Of a stretch of 23,894 nt of DNA, positions 12,950 through 22,040 are shown in pieces. The notes beneath the pieces were generated by a model. It searched no databases and had not been told where the DNA came from. It saw only the letters and a program-made list of their open reading frames with translations. Within the stretch, counting starts at the first letter, position 1; every line of letters starts with the position of its first letter. The stretch is from a virus, in the IMG/VR virus record IMGVR_UViG_3300047384_000197, positions 1 to 23,894 of that record; one strand, written 5' to 3'. The position numbers and the translations under genes were made by a program.

Positions 12950-15017
12950 TAAAGTATATTTAATCGAAGGCAGCGAGGGTGAGGTTTTAGAGTTTGACAA
13001 CTTAAAGATCGTACTACCTAAAAAGCCTAGATTAAAAAAGGACATACTCTACCACAACCTTCCTAAAGGAAAACAAAAGTGGACTAGGGAGGATATACCT
13101 AAAGGGTTAAGTAGAGATAACGCCACAGATTATGTGGACTATATAGAAGAAGAGTTTAGACGTAGAAGAGATGGGCTTTGGTTTTTTAATAACGGAGTCC
13201 CAACCTATATTACAGGTTCTCACTATATGTTTATTCAGTGGAGTAAGATAGATGTTGGATACCCTGATTACAGGGATGCTAACAGGACGTTCTTTATTTT
13301 TTGGGAAGCGTGTAAGCTAGATAAAAACTCTTATGGGATGTGTTTCCTTAAGAACAGGCGTAGTGGTTTTTCGTACATGGCTAGTAGTGAGATTGTAAAT
13401 CAGGCTACTCAAACTTACGACAGTAACTTTGGTTTACTATCTAAAACTGGTGCTGATGCTAAGACAATGTTTACAGACAAGGTGGTTCGTATATATAGGA
13501 ACTACCCTTTCTTTTTTCAGCCTATACAAGATGGTTCTAGTAATCCTCGTGTGGAGCTAGCCTTTAGGGAGCCTGCTAAAAAGATTACTAAGAATCAAAA
13601 GCATATAGAGAAGTCTGAGGCTTTAAACTCTACAATAGATTGGAGAAACACCGCAGACAACAGTTATGATGGTATGAAGCTTAAACTTCTAATTCATGAT
13701 GAGGCTGGAAAGTGGACGGGTCAAAATTCTATTAAGAAGAACTGGGGAGTTACACAAACGTGTTTGCTTTTAGGTAGAAAGGTTGTTGGTAAATGTATGA
13801 TGGGTTCTACTGCGAATAAGCAGCAAGATGGTGGTGCAGAGTTTAAAGATATATTTTACGACTCTAATACTGACGATAAAGATCTTAACGGTAGGACTAA
13901 AAGTGGTTTATATAAACTATTTATACCTGCATACGACAACTTAGAGGGCTTTATAGACGAGTATGGATACTCCGTTATAGAAACCCCTAAGAAGCCGATT
14001 ATGGGCATTGACGAGATGCTTGTAGACGTTGGGGCTAAAGATTATATTCAGAACAGGAGAGACGCTTTAAAGAACGATACTACAGCTTTATCTGAATTTA
14101 AACGTCAGTTTCCATTTACTGTAGAGGAATCCTTTAGGAATGACACACAAAGTTGTATCTTTGACGTTGAAAGAATCTATCAACAGATGGATTATAACGA
14201 GGTTAATAACACAACAACGACTAGAGGAGAGTTCGTTTGGAGGAATGGGAAACAAGATGAAGAGGTTATTTGGATACCTCATAGAAAAGGTAAGTGGGAG
14301 ATTAGTTGGGTTCCAGAACATCAAGATCAAAACGTTATCTCTAGTAGGTACGGTAAAAGATTTCCTGGAAGGACAGATGTCTTGGTGGCAGGCTGTGACC
14401 CTTATGACCATGACACCACTACTGATGGCAGGAGATCTGATGCTTCTGCTCATGTTTTTCATAAGTTTAGCATGGCAAGCGATGCGTCTATGCAGTTTGT
14501 GTGTGAGTATATTAATAGACCGCCTAAAGCAGAAATATTTTACGAAGACATGATTAAGATGTGTGTCTTTTATGGTTGCCAGATATTAGTAGAGAATAAC
14601 AAGGTAGGTATATTAAAGTACTTTGAGAATAGAGGATACTACGAGTATCTTATGGATAGACCAGATATGACGCATACAGACTGGAGTAGAGGCAAGCAAA
14701 AGACAAAGGGTATACCTGGATCTGGTGCTGCTGTAATTAACGCTCAAGCAGAAGCTATAGCTACGTATATATACGATCACGTTGGTCAAAATGAAGAAAC
14801 TGGTGAGATGGGAAGGTGTTATTTTAACGTCTTACTTGATGACTGGAGTAGATTTGAAATAGATAACAGAACAAAATACGATGCTAGTATATCGTCCTCG
14901 TTGGCTTTACTGGCTTCACAGAAGTATATAAAACCTAAAAAAGAATTAAAAATATCGTCTCCTTTAGTTAAAAGGTACAACAACAAGGGGATGGCTAGTA
15001 AAAAATTAAGGGCATGA
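12936..15017 (+). CDS. terL: terminase large subunit
   Basis: ATG 12936 is preceded by GAGAGG; a TTG at 12924 is rejected. Visible motifs: an Arg-rich Walker A variant FLKNRRSGFS (137-146), Walker B LLIHDEAGK (251-259) with catalytic E256, coupling motif region GSTANKQ (290-296), and a C-terminal RNase H-like nuclease with D488 in VAGCDPYDH, a second acidic site in ILVENNKVG (about 555) and a third in KYDAS (about 663). It packages DNA into the procapsid using ATP and makes the cuts. Length (693 aa) fits the large crAss-like/Bacteroidota type. The ATGA overlap with the portal couples the two. The partner small subunit is not clear in the window. Confidence 0.95.
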   Translation: MQKSDKVYLIEGSEGEVLEFDNLKIVLPKKPRLKKDILYHNLPKGKQKWTREDIPKGLSRDNATDYVDYIEEEFRRRRDGLWFFNNGVPTYITGSHYMFIQWSKIDVGYPDYRDANRTFFIFWEACKLDKNSYGMCFLKNRRSGFSYMASSEIVNQATQTYDSNFGLLSKTGADAKTMFTDKVVRIYRNYPFFFQPIQDGSSNPRVELAFREPAKKITKNQKHIEKSEALNSTIDWRNTADNSYDGMKLKLLIHDEAGKWTGQNSIKKNWGVTQTCLLLGRKVVGKCMMGSTANKQQDGGAEFKDIFYDSNTDDKDLNGRTKSGLYKLFIPAYDNLEGFIDEYGYSVIETPKKPIMGIDEMLVDVGAKDYIQNRRDALKNDTTALSEFKRQFPFTVEESFRNDTQSCIFDVERIYQQMDYNEVNNTTTTRGEFVWRNGKQDEEVIWIPHRKGKWEISWVPEHQDQNVISSRYGKRFPGRTDVLVAGCDPYDHDTTTDGRRSDASAHVFHKFSMASDASMQFVCEYINRPPKAEIFYEDMIKMCVFYGCQILVENNKVGILKYFENRGYYEYLMDRPDMTHTDWSRGKQKTKGIPGSGAAVINAQAEAIATYIYDHVGQNEETGEMGRCYFNVLLDDWSRFEIDNRTKYDASISSSLALLASQKYIKPKKELKISSPLVKRYNNKGMASKKLRA

Positions 15018-17416
15018 TTTACAATAACAGCAAGGAAGAGTTAAACGGCTATCCTTCTCCTCTATCTACTAACGAAGAAAAAGCTACTAATAGCTATGGT
15101 CTTAGTTACTTTAAGGCTATGTACTACGAGTGGAAGAATAACGGAGACGTATATTTTAGAGATATTAAAATGAGGTACTCCCGTAACAGGAGTTACGCTG
15201 AAGGCAACCAAGACGTTGGTAAGTATAAAGACTTGCTTGACGTTCAAGGAGACTCTTCTTACCTTAACATAGACTGGACGCCTGTATCTATCATTCCTAA
15301 GTTTGTTGACGTTATTATCAACGGTATGGTAAATCAGGAATATGATGTTAAAGCTAAGTCTATAGACCCAATAGCTGCAGCAGAAAGACTTGACAAGAAG
15401 AAAAAGATGTTTGCTGATATGATCAACAAAGACTTCTTGGAGGATATGGAAGATCAGACTGGTGTACCTATGACGTCTAAAGGTTTTGTAGCTGAAACCC
15501 CTGAAGAGATCGAAATGTTTATGGCCCTTAACTATAAACAAAACGTGGAGATTGCTTTAGAAAAAGCTATTGAGTATACTCTTGATGTTAATGACTACGA
15601 CGAGCTTAAGCGTTATATGATACGTGACCTTGTAGTTTTAGGTATATGTGCTGCCAAGACAGAGCTGTCCAAAACAGAGGGTGTAAAGATTCGACACGTA
15701 GACCCTGCTAACCTTATTACTTCTTTCTCTGCGAAGCCTGACTTTAAAAACATACGTCACGCTGGAGAGATTTACTCGATCACTATTGCTGATCTTAAAC
15801 AACAAGCAGGAGACGAGTTTAGTGAGGAAGAGTACATATCTATAGCTAAACAGTACGCAGGAAAAAATAACAATCCTATTAACTATAGCACTACAGCGTT
15901 TTACGATAACGGTAGTGAGACTTACGACTACGACAAGTTTAGTATTAATGTATTAGACGCTGAGTTTATTACTTCACACTCTTTAAAGTACGAGAAAAAA
16001 GAGAACAAGCATGGAGGATACTCTGTAAACAAGAAAGGGCCTAAGTACAAGGCTCCTAAAAAGTCTAAGACTAAAAGGGAAGATTTAGGGTCTACTGTAA
16101 AGGTTATATATAAAGGTAAGTACATTATAGATACAGACTACATCTTTAACTACGGGTTAATGAAAGATATGCCTAGACCTAAGTCTAACCTTTCAGAAAC
16201 TAGACTTTCGTATATAGTTTACCAGCCAAACTTATACAAAATGAAGTCTAAGTCTTTGGTGGATCGTATGATCCCTTTTGCTGACCAGATACAGTTAGCT
16301 CACCTTAAGATTCAACAAGTACTTGCTAAGGCTAGACCAAAAGGTGCTGCTTTTGAGATTGGTTCTTTAGAAAACGTATCCAAAGGAGATGGTGGTACTT
16401 TTACTCCTATGGAGCTTCAAGAAATCTACGATCAAACTGGTAACATCTACTATCGAAGGATAGACGATGAAGGTCAGATGACTGGAGCTATGCCTATTCA
16501 GGAGTTAGAAAATGGTATTGGTAGAGACTTCGGTACTCTTATTAACGTGTATCAGCATAACTTACAGATGCTTCGTGACGTTACAGGTGTCAACGAGGCT
16601 AGAGACGCTTCACAGCCATCTAGCGAGGCTTTGGTAGGTGTACAGAAGTTAGCACTGCTAGCATCTAACAACGCTACTAGAGATATTAATGATGCTTACC
16701 TTAACGTAACAAAAAGAGTATCTCAAAGTATTACTGTTCGTATGCAGGACTTGGTAAACTTTAAAGGTCTTCATGGTATGTACACCAATGTTATTGGTGA
16801 GACTTCTATGCACAGTATAGACATGATGAAGAAACTTTCTGTTCACGAGTTTGGTATTACTTTAGATGTAGCACCTAGCGAGGAGGAAAAGCAGATGATG
16901 GAACAGAACATACAGGTTTCGTTAGCTCAGAAGGAACTTAGGCTAGAGGATGCTATTATGATTCGGTCTATTAGAAACATTAAGATGGCTAATCAAATGC
17001 TTATCCTTAGAAGGACTAAGTACCAGAAAGATCAGCAAGCTCAAGCACAGCAAGCTTCAGAACAAAACGCTATGCTACAGCAACAGTCAGCACAACAAGC
17101 TGCACAACTTAAGCAGCAGGAGTTGCAGACTGAGATGCAAATCGAGCAAGCTAAAGCTCAGGCTAAGGTTCAAGCAGATATGCAGCTTAAACAGTTAGAG
17201 TATCAGCTTAAAGAACAGTTCGAGCAATCACAGCACGAAAGAAGGCTTAGAGAGATAGAGCTATCCAACCTTGGTAAAGAAGGTCAAGCATCTATTCAAG
17301 GATCTGTAAGAAAAGAAGTTCAACAACAGTCTGCTATGAATCAGTCTCAAATGATAGAGCAAAGACAGGGCAAAAGAGGTCCTTTAGGTCAAGAGCAGCA
17401 AGAAGTAGAAGAATAA
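15014..17416 (+). CDS. portal protein (800 aa)
   Basis: Follows TerL with an ATGA overlap, as portals usually do. It begins with a linker, then helical YFRDIKMRYSRNRSYAEGNQ and DVGKYKDL (about 48-75), the start of the crAss-like portal pattern, WTPVSIIPKFVDVIINGMVN (about 88-107), a long clip/wing region and stem helices. The last ~130 residues (codons from about 17020) are Gln-rich and helical (QAQAQQASEQ, QMQLKQLEYQLKEQFEQSQ), a coiled-coil barrel-like tail. It forms the dodecameric DNA entry ring. The long Gln-rich C-terminus is typical of podovirus portals that carry a barrel. No catalytic residues are expected. Confidence 0.9.
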   Translation: MIYNNSKEELNGYPSPLSTNEEKATNSYGLSYFKAMYYEWKNNGDVYFRDIKMRYSRNRSYAEGNQDVGKYKDLLDVQGDSSYLNIDWTPVSIIPKFVDVIINGMVNQEYDVKAKSIDPIAAAERLDKKKKMFADMINKDFLEDMEDQTGVPMTSKGFVAETPEEIEMFMALNYKQNVEIALEKAIEYTLDVNDYDELKRYMIRDLVVLGICAAKTELSKTEGVKIRHVDPANLITSFSAKPDFKNIRHAGEIYSITIADLKQQAGDEFSEEEYISIAKQYAGKNNNPINYSTTAFYDNGSETYDYDKFSINVLDAEFITSHSLKYEKKENKHGGYSVNKKGPKYKAPKKSKTKREDLGSTVKVIYKGKYIIDTDYIFNYGLMKDMPRPKSNLSETRLSYIVYQPNLYKMKSKSLVDRMIPFADQIQLAHLKIQQVLAKARPKGAAFEIGSLENVSKGDGGTFTPMELQEIYDQTGNIYYRRIDDEGQMTGAMPIQELENGIGRDFGTLINVYQHNLQMLRDVTGVNEARDASQPSSEALVGVQKLALLASNNATRDINDAYLNVTKRVSQSITVRMQDLVNFKGLHGMYTNVIGETSMHSIDMMKKLSVHEFGITLDVAPSEEEKQMMEQNIQVSLAQKELRLEDAIMIRSIRNIKMANQMLILRRTKYQKDQQAQAQQASEQNAMLQQQSAQQAAQLKQQELQTEMQIEQAKAQAKVQADMQLKQLEYQLKEQFEQSQHERRLREIELSNLGKEGQASIQGSVRKEVQQQSAMNQSQMIEQRQGKRGPLGQEQQEVEE

Positions 17417-17418
17417 TA

Positions 17419-17448
17419 TTGCGATTGTAAATAAAATCGTTATATTTG
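17419..17448 (+). promoter_or_regulatory. promoter for the scaffold-capsid genes
   Basis: TTG (17419-17421), a 19-nt spacer and TATATTTG (17441-17448) form a complete Bacteroidota promoter in the 58-bp gap between the portal and the next gene; the ATG follows 27 nt downstream. It would give extra transcription of the scaffold and major capsid genes. Confidence 0.7.
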
Positions 17449-17474
17449 CGAAATAACAAGTAAATTTAATTAAC

Positions 17475-18551
17475 ATGGATATAAGAGAACAATTAGTACA
17501 GAAGTTTGGGGGAGAGGTTCAACAGAACCAACCTCAGCAAAATATTGTTGACTTGACTGGTGATGAAAACCAAGCAGTTGAGACAACAGAGAATACAACT
17601 CAGGAAGAGCCTGGTGTTGTAGACTTAACAGGAGAGAGTTCTTTAAATACTGAGGAACCCAATGTTGACGAACCTCAAGGTAGTCAGCAGGAAGAGGGAG
17701 AGGAAATCAGTGATGACGAAGTTGTCTTACAATACCTTAGCGAGAAGCTTGGGCGAGACCTTTCATCATTTGATGATCTTAACACCCCTGGAGCAGAAAC
17801 AGAAAGTAGTGACTTCGCTAGCGAGCAGCTTCGAGTTATTAACGACTATGTTAAAAACACAGGGCGTACAGTTCAAGATTACCTAAACACTCAATCTGTT
17901 GATTTGTCTGATGTGTCTGACGACGCTGTAATAAAGGAGTATCTACGTGTAGAGAACCCAAATTTGACTGAAGCTGAGTTGAATGATTATGTTACAGCTA
18001 CTTACAAAACAGACTCTGAAGAGTATACTGCGAGAGATGTTAACGCTGGTAAGGTTCAGCTTAATAAGGATGCTAGAGCTGCTAGGGACTATTTTAACAA
18101 AGTGAAAGAGGATTACGCTACACCTTTAGAGGCTAGCGATCCTGGAGTATCTGCTGAAGATAGAGCTGAGTGGATCAACGAGATGGAGTCTACGGTTAGT
18201 GACTTAGAAGGATTATCATTTTCTATGAACGACCAAGGCGAAGAGTATGTTTACAATCTAGACGACGATGCTCGTCAAGAGATTAAAACGTACAACTCTG
18301 ATCTAGAAAACTTTTTCGACAAGTATGTAGACCAAGGCGGTAGCTGGGATTTTGATAAACTTAATACGGATATGTACATCCTAAATAACATCGATAAGAT
18401 CGTTAGAGGAGTTGCTAATCAGTATAAGAGCAAAGGAACAGAAAGCGTAATTAATGAGATTAAGAATCCGTCGTTTACACAAGATAAGCAGGCGACGAAT
18501 CAGAAACAAGAGTCAACTCTCGATATGTTAAGAAGACAAATTCTTGGTTAG
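17475..18551 (+). CDS. probable scaffolding protein (358 aa)
   Basis: Position between portal and major capsid protein, strong acidity, and high helix content suggest a scaffold. The N-terminal ~80 residues are low complexity (Gln, Glu, Thr, Asp), with a repeated short motif (I/V)VDLTG(D/E) at residues 24-30 and 48-54. A helical middle and an acidic region (DDEVVLQYLSEKLGRD) follow, with a basic tail ending STLDMLRRQILG, a likely capsid-contact helix. No protease motif is seen, so a fused maturation protease is not indicated. Start at ATG 17475 after the promoter. The role is inferred from synteny and composition, not homology. Confidence 0.65.
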   Translation: MDIREQLVQKFGGEVQQNQPQQNIVDLTGDENQAVETTENTTQEEPGVVDLTGESSLNTEEPNVDEPQGSQQEEGEEISDDEVVLQYLSEKLGRDLSSFDDLNTPGAETESSDFASEQLRVINDYVKNTGRTVQDYLNTQSVDLSDVSDDAVIKEYLRVENPNLTEAELNDYVTATYKTDSEEYTARDVNAGKVQLNKDARAARDYFNKVKEDYATPLEASDPGVSAEDRAEWINEMESTVSDLEGLSFSMNDQGEEYVYNLDDDARQEIKTYNSDLENFFDKYVDQGGSWDFDKLNTDMYILNNIDKIVRGVANQYKSKGTESVINEIKNPSFTQDKQATNQKQESTLDMLRRQILG

Positions 18552-18583
18552 AAATTAATTATTTATTTTAAAAACACAAAAAA

Positions 18584-19984
18584 ATGGCAACAGTAAATAT
18601 TGCTACAGGAATGCAGGCAACCCCTTCATCCTCAGCAGTTGCAACAACATCAAACTACGTTTCTTCAGCAGACTTAATCGCTTCTGGAGATACTACAGCA
18701 GCTTTTCACAAGCGTGACGTTGATGAGCAACTAGTAAAACGATACGGTAATCAAGGGATTACTGGACTTATGGAACTTTTAGGTTCTAAAAAAGAAACAA
18801 CAGCAAATACTTTCGAGCACTACGAAGAGACTTTTCTTCATAACACTTTAACAGGTGCTATCGACAGTAATGGTATCCTTACAGTAGACGCTACTGATAC
18901 TGACGGAGACAACTCTACTGCAAATGGGCAATCAGCAGTTCGTAAAGGTGACTTATTATTAGGTGCTACAGGTGCTATGTACTACGTTGCAGTAGCTACC
19001 GACGGAGACACTTACACACTTAAAGATGTAGGCGATGGTTCTTTAGCTGCCGCAGGAGACACAGAATTTGCTATTGTAGGTAACGCTTACGCAGAGCAAA
19101 CTGATCAAGGTGTAGGATTAACTCCTAAAGTTCACCACTACTCTAACAAGTGTCAAATCATTAAAGAGTCGTTTGTAGTTTCAGGTTCTGAAGCAACTAA
19201 CGCTGTTTATGTAAAAGTTAACTCTCCTGAGTCTGGAACTGGTTACTTATGGTACTTGCAAGGTGAGGCTGATACTTACCAAAGATTTCAAGATTATGCT
19301 GAGTTGGCAATGATTGTAGGTGAGTCTGCAGTAGGCCTAGAAGATGGTGCTACAAATGGTGCTGGTTCTTCAGTTACAACTACAGAAGGTCTTTTGAAGT
19401 TTATCGAAAACAAAGGTCAGTCTATGGATCTTGGTTCTTCTGCAATTACAATGGCTGACTTTGACGCTGCTGTTAAGTCTTTAGACAAGTACAGAGGTTC
19501 AAAAGAAATGGCTCTTTACGCAGGTATTGATCTTTCTTTAGATATTGATGACTTATTAGCTTCTCAAGGTGCTTACGCAGCAGGTGGTGCTAACTACGGT
19601 ACTTTCGCTAACAACAAAGATATGGCGTTGAATTTAGGATTTAACTCTTTCTCTCGTGGTGGTTACACTTTCCACAAGAAGACTTACGATCTATTCAACC
19701 GTCCTGACTTGTTAGGTGCTGCTTCATTTAAGTACAATGGATTCGGTATGTGTATTCCTATGGACTCTCAGCGTGATGCTAAGTCTGGTGAGAAGATTCC
19801 TTCGCTTCGTATGAGATACAAAGCAGCTAACGGATACTCTCGTGAAATGGAGCACTGGTTAACAGGTGGTGCAGTTCTACAAAACAAAACTAACGGTTTA
19901 GATGAGTTGAAGTGCAACTATCGTACTGAACGTGGTTTTGAAGGATTTGCTCCTAACCGTTTCTTATTGTTCAAGAAATCATAA
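18584..19984 (+). CDS. major capsid protein (466 aa)
   Basis: Position after the scaffold and before connector proteins, length, and composition fit a major capsid protein of HK97 fold. After an N-terminal arm (TATPSS-like Ser/Ala/Thr, FHKRDVDEQLVKRYGNQGI TGLMELLG near 41-67), a long middle has E-loop-like strands and an insertion rich in Thr, Asp, Gly (about 90-155). A later segment, DFDAAVKSLDKYRGSKEMALYAG followed by IDLSLD, resembles the spine helix and the following strand. The C-terminal part (GFEGFAPNRFLLFKKS) is typical of capsid ends in Bacteroidota phages. It forms the icosahedral shell. An A-rich leader precedes the ATG; there is no separate TAnnTTTG box, so it depends on the promoter at 17419. 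Confidence 0.85.
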   Translation: MATVNIATGMQATPSSSAVATTSNYVSSADLIASGDTTAAFHKRDVDEQLVKRYGNQGITGLMELLGSKKETTANTFEHYEETFLHNTLTGAIDSNGILTVDATDTDGDNSTANGQSAVRKGDLLLGATGAMYYVAVATDGDTYTLKDVGDGSLAAAGDTEFAIVGNAYAEQTDQGVGLTPKVHHYSNKCQIIKESFVVSGSEATNAVYVKVNSPESGTGYLWYLQGEADTYQRFQDYAELAMIVGESAVGLEDGATNGAGSSVTTTEGLLKFIENKGQSMDLGSSAITMADFDAAVKSLDKYRGSKEMALYAGIDLSLDIDDLLASQGAYAAGGANYGTFANNKDMALNLGFNSFSRGGYTFHKKTYDLFNRPDLLGAASFKYNGFGMCIPMDSQRDAKSGEKIPSLRMRYKAANGYSREMEHWLTGGAVLQNKTNGLDELKCNYRTERGFEGFAPNRFLLFKKS

Positions 19985-20011
19985 TTATTAACTTTTTAAA
20001 CAATTAAGAAA

Positions 20012-20302
20012 ATGGCAAAATTTATTAGATTTAAGGACGGTGCTGCTGATCAGCACGCTTATTCAGTTGACAATATAAAAGGTGCTTACATTACTGCTGC
20101 AACTACTGTTGTGTTTTACGTATCACCTATTGATATTGCTGACAACTCTAGCTCTAATGTAACTCTTACTGTTACTTCTGGTAAAGCTCAAGAGGTTTTG
20201 GATGAAATCCTAAAAGCTGCAGTTAAAATTGATACTGCTGTGTATGAAGTTAGTGCTTCTCACGCAGACATTACTGCAGTAGCATTTACTGAAGGAGCTT
20301 AA
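20012..20302 (+). CDS. small capsid-associated protein (96 aa)
   Basis: Ninety-six residues, 27 nt after the capsid stop, ending before a strong terminator. Mixed alpha/beta: KFIRFKDGAAD, strand TTVVFYVSPIDIAD, strand NVTLTVTSG, helix AQEVLDEILKAAV, and an acidic end. Small beta-rich proteins directly after the major capsid gene are often decoration or minor capsid proteins. I do not recognise the family. High expression is expected from its place between the capsid gene and the terminator. Confidence 0.6.
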   Translation: MAKFIRFKDGAADQHAYSVDNIKGAYITAATTVVFYVSPIDIADNSSSNVTLTVTSGKAQEVLDEILKAAVKIDTAVYEVSASHADITAVAFTEGA

Positions 20303-20326
20303 TAGGAAACTATTAATTATATTACT

Positions 20327-20350
20327 GGAGGGGAGCAATCCCCTCCTTTT
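20327..20350 (+). terminator. intrinsic terminator after the capsid gene pair
   Basis: GGAGGGG (20327-20333), loop of six, CCCCTCC (20340-20346), then TTTT. A perfect 7-bp G/C-rich stem. It lies 25 bp after the small capsid-associated gene and would cap the strongly expressed scaffold-capsid transcript. Confidence 0.85.
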
Positions 20351-20380
20351 ATAACTTTAATTTAATTTTAGACAATTATC

Positions 20381-21259
20381 ATGACAACAAAAACAAAAAG
20401 AAAGGCTGTAACGCCTCCATCAAGTGCTAAGGTAGAAGCTAAGGCTCCCTTAACAGAAAAAAAGTTTGTACCTCAGTTTACAAACAAACAACAAGAGTAT
20501 AAGCCGACAGTATATAGATTAGTTACTAAGGCTAAAAAAAGAAACGGTATGCCTCAATACCCTGTAGTATCTCTACTAAAGGCTGAGGATATTATATTTG
20601 ACCCAGAGGCTGGGGAGAATAGAAAAATTAGATACGTCCCTGGAGAGACTTCTATATTTGCAGACGAGCAACCAGAAGGCGTTAGAATGAGAGAGCCTAT
20701 ATCTTTTAATAATGGCTTTCTTTTTGTAGATCACACAAACCCTACACTTAAAAGATACTTAGATACTTGCAACGCTAACGGAAGCAATCCACATAGGATT
20801 AAATCTAAAAGTGTAGTATTTAATATTAAAGATGATAAGAAGTCTGCACAGGATAAAATAGCTCAGGTATCCGATACTATGGATGCTGTACAAGCTGCTC
20901 TTAAAATGCCTTTAAATGAGCTTATAGGGTACGCTAAGGTGTTAGGCGTCAATACTAGTAAAAGTGTAGACGAAATTCGATGGGATATGAAGGTTCAAGC
21001 TGAAAGAAACCCTAAGTCTTTCTTAGCAGGAATGAACGACCCACGAACAGAGATGAAGCAGTTGTTGCTTATGGCTCAGGAGTCAAGTATTATTTCTATG
21101 AAAAAAACAGGGATTACTTGGGTATCTTCAGGAAACACTATTTGTGTACCTGCAATTGGAGTTAAACCTATCGACAGGATGGTAGACTTCTGCTCTGACG
21201 GAGAAGGAGAACAAATATACGCTGAAATAGAGAGAAGGCTCCAAGCTCTTAATGGATAA
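20381..21259 (+). CDS. hypothetical virion protein (292 aa)
   Basis: Starts at an ATG after the terminator. The N-terminal ~35 residues are Lys/Thr/Ala-rich and look disordered. Then come strand-rich parts (YKPTVYRLVTKAKK, PQYPVVSLLKAEDIIFD) with FNNGFLFVDHTNPTLKRYL (about 110-128). The C-terminal half is helical: LNELIGYAKVLGVNTS (about 179-194), SFLAGMNDPRTEMKQLLLMA (about 213-232), and a last strand pair GITWVSSGNTICV. This order looks like a head or neck protein of crAss-like phages, but I cannot name the family. It is bracketed by two terminators, so it seems to be its own transcription unit or relies on read-through. Confidence 0.65.
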   Translation: MTTKTKRKAVTPPSSAKVEAKAPLTEKKFVPQFTNKQQEYKPTVYRLVTKAKKRNGMPQYPVVSLLKAEDIIFDPEAGENRKIRYVPGETSIFADEQPEGVRMREPISFNNGFLFVDHTNPTLKRYLDTCNANGSNPHRIKSKSVVFNIKDDKKSAQDKIAQVSDTMDAVQAALKMPLNELIGYAKVLGVNTSKSVDEIRWDMKVQAERNPKSFLAGMNDPRTEMKQLLLMAQESSIISMKKTGITWVSSGNTICVPAIGVKPIDRMVDFCSDGEGEQIYAEIERRLQALNG

Positions 21260-21283
21260 TGACTTAATGTAATATATGTAATT

Positions 21284-21312
21284 AAAGGGGGCTTTGTGCT
21301 CCCTTTTTTTTT
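21284..21312 (+). terminator. intrinsic terminator with U9 tract
   Basis: AAAGGGGGC (21284-21292), TTTGT loop, GCTCCC (21298-21303) then nine T. The 6-bp G/C stem (one G-U) extends by A-T pairs into the T run. It sits 24 bp after the 292-aa gene and before a new promoter box at 21331. Confidence 0.85.
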
Positions 21313-21330
21313 ATATACCGATTTATTTTG

Positions 21331-21338
21331 TATTTTTG
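21331..21338 (+). promoter_or_regulatory. promoter -7 box TATTTTTG for the connector genes
   Basis: Matches TAnnTTTG, just after the terminator and about 22 nt before the ATG at 21361. No clear -33 box. It would start the connector-stabilisation transcript. Confidence 0.5.
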
Positions 21339-21360
21339 CTATTGAATAAATATTATTATA

Positions 21361-22038
21361 ATGACAATTGATGAAATATATAGACTCGTGCAAGCCTTTG
21401 CTAGCAAGGATCAGAGGGGTTTTATAACTCCTGCTGAGTTTAACTTGATGGCTAGACAAGCAGAGTTGGAACTATACAACGAAAGGCTTCAGGTAGTTAT
21501 GGAAGGCTCGCAAGCTAAAAAGATTGCAGGTTACTACAAGAAAGCATTAACACCTGCTGTAGCAGAACAAGACATACTTACATTTTTATATAAAGCTGAC
21601 ATCTCTTTAACTACAGGTGAAGGAGCTATTCTTTCTGACTATGTATGTCAACTGTATTCAGGTAACACTGCAGTAGATATAGTGACAGCAAAAAATGTAG
21701 GACAAATACAAAAAAGCTCTTTAGCAAAGCCCTCTACTGATTATCCAGTAGCTCTTTTGTCGTCAAATTCTGGGTCTGTAAAAGTTTCTGTATTTCCAAA
21801 TAATATAAGTGAGGTTTCTTGCTACTACTACCTATACAACAATAAACCTACGTGGAATTATGTAACTATAGCAGGAAAACCTGTTTACGACTCTTCTAAC
21901 TCTGCAGCTTTTTTAATATCTAGCAGATGTCATGGAGAGCTAGTTATAAAGGTACTAGGATACTTAGGAGTAAGTATAAGAGAGGCTGACTTAGTAAACT
22001 ACGCCCAAAATAAAGAGGCTGAACAAGATAAAGTATAA
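21361..22038 (+). CDS. head-tail connector / ring protein (225 aa)
   Basis: The N-terminus has IDEIYRLVQAFASKDQRGFI, TPAEFNLMARQAELELYNER (about 3-42), the helical block that opens the first connector protein of many Bacteroidota podoviruses. A beta-rich centre (PSTDYPVALLSSNSGSVKVS) and YYLYNNKPTWNY follow, with a C-terminal helix (RCHGELVIKVLGYLGVSIRE). It precedes a second connector by 2 nt and the stabilisation protein further on, the usual neck order. A ring or adaptor role is inferred from synteny; no catalytic motif. Confidence 0.65.
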   Translation: MTIDEIYRLVQAFASKDQRGFITPAEFNLMARQAELELYNERLQVVMEGSQAKKIAGYYKKALTPAVAEQDILTFLYKADISLTTGEGAILSDYVCQLYSGNTAVDIVTAKNVGQIQKSSLAKPSTDYPVALLSSNSGSVKVSVFPNNISEVSCYYYLYNNKPTWNYVTIAGKPVYDSSNSAAFLISSRCHGELVIKVLGYLGVSIREADLVNYAQNKEAEQDKV

Positions 22039-22040
22039 TT

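Noticed and set aside
14088-14553. Overlapping alternative frames inside the terminase gene on both strands
   Set aside because: Shadows of the well-supported TerL coding frame with no leader and no conserved motif.
17540-17640. SUMO-interacting-like motif IVDLT/VVDLT repeated in the scaffold candidate
   Set aside because: The likely host is bacterial and has no SUMO system; the repeat is better seen as low-complexity acidic sequence.
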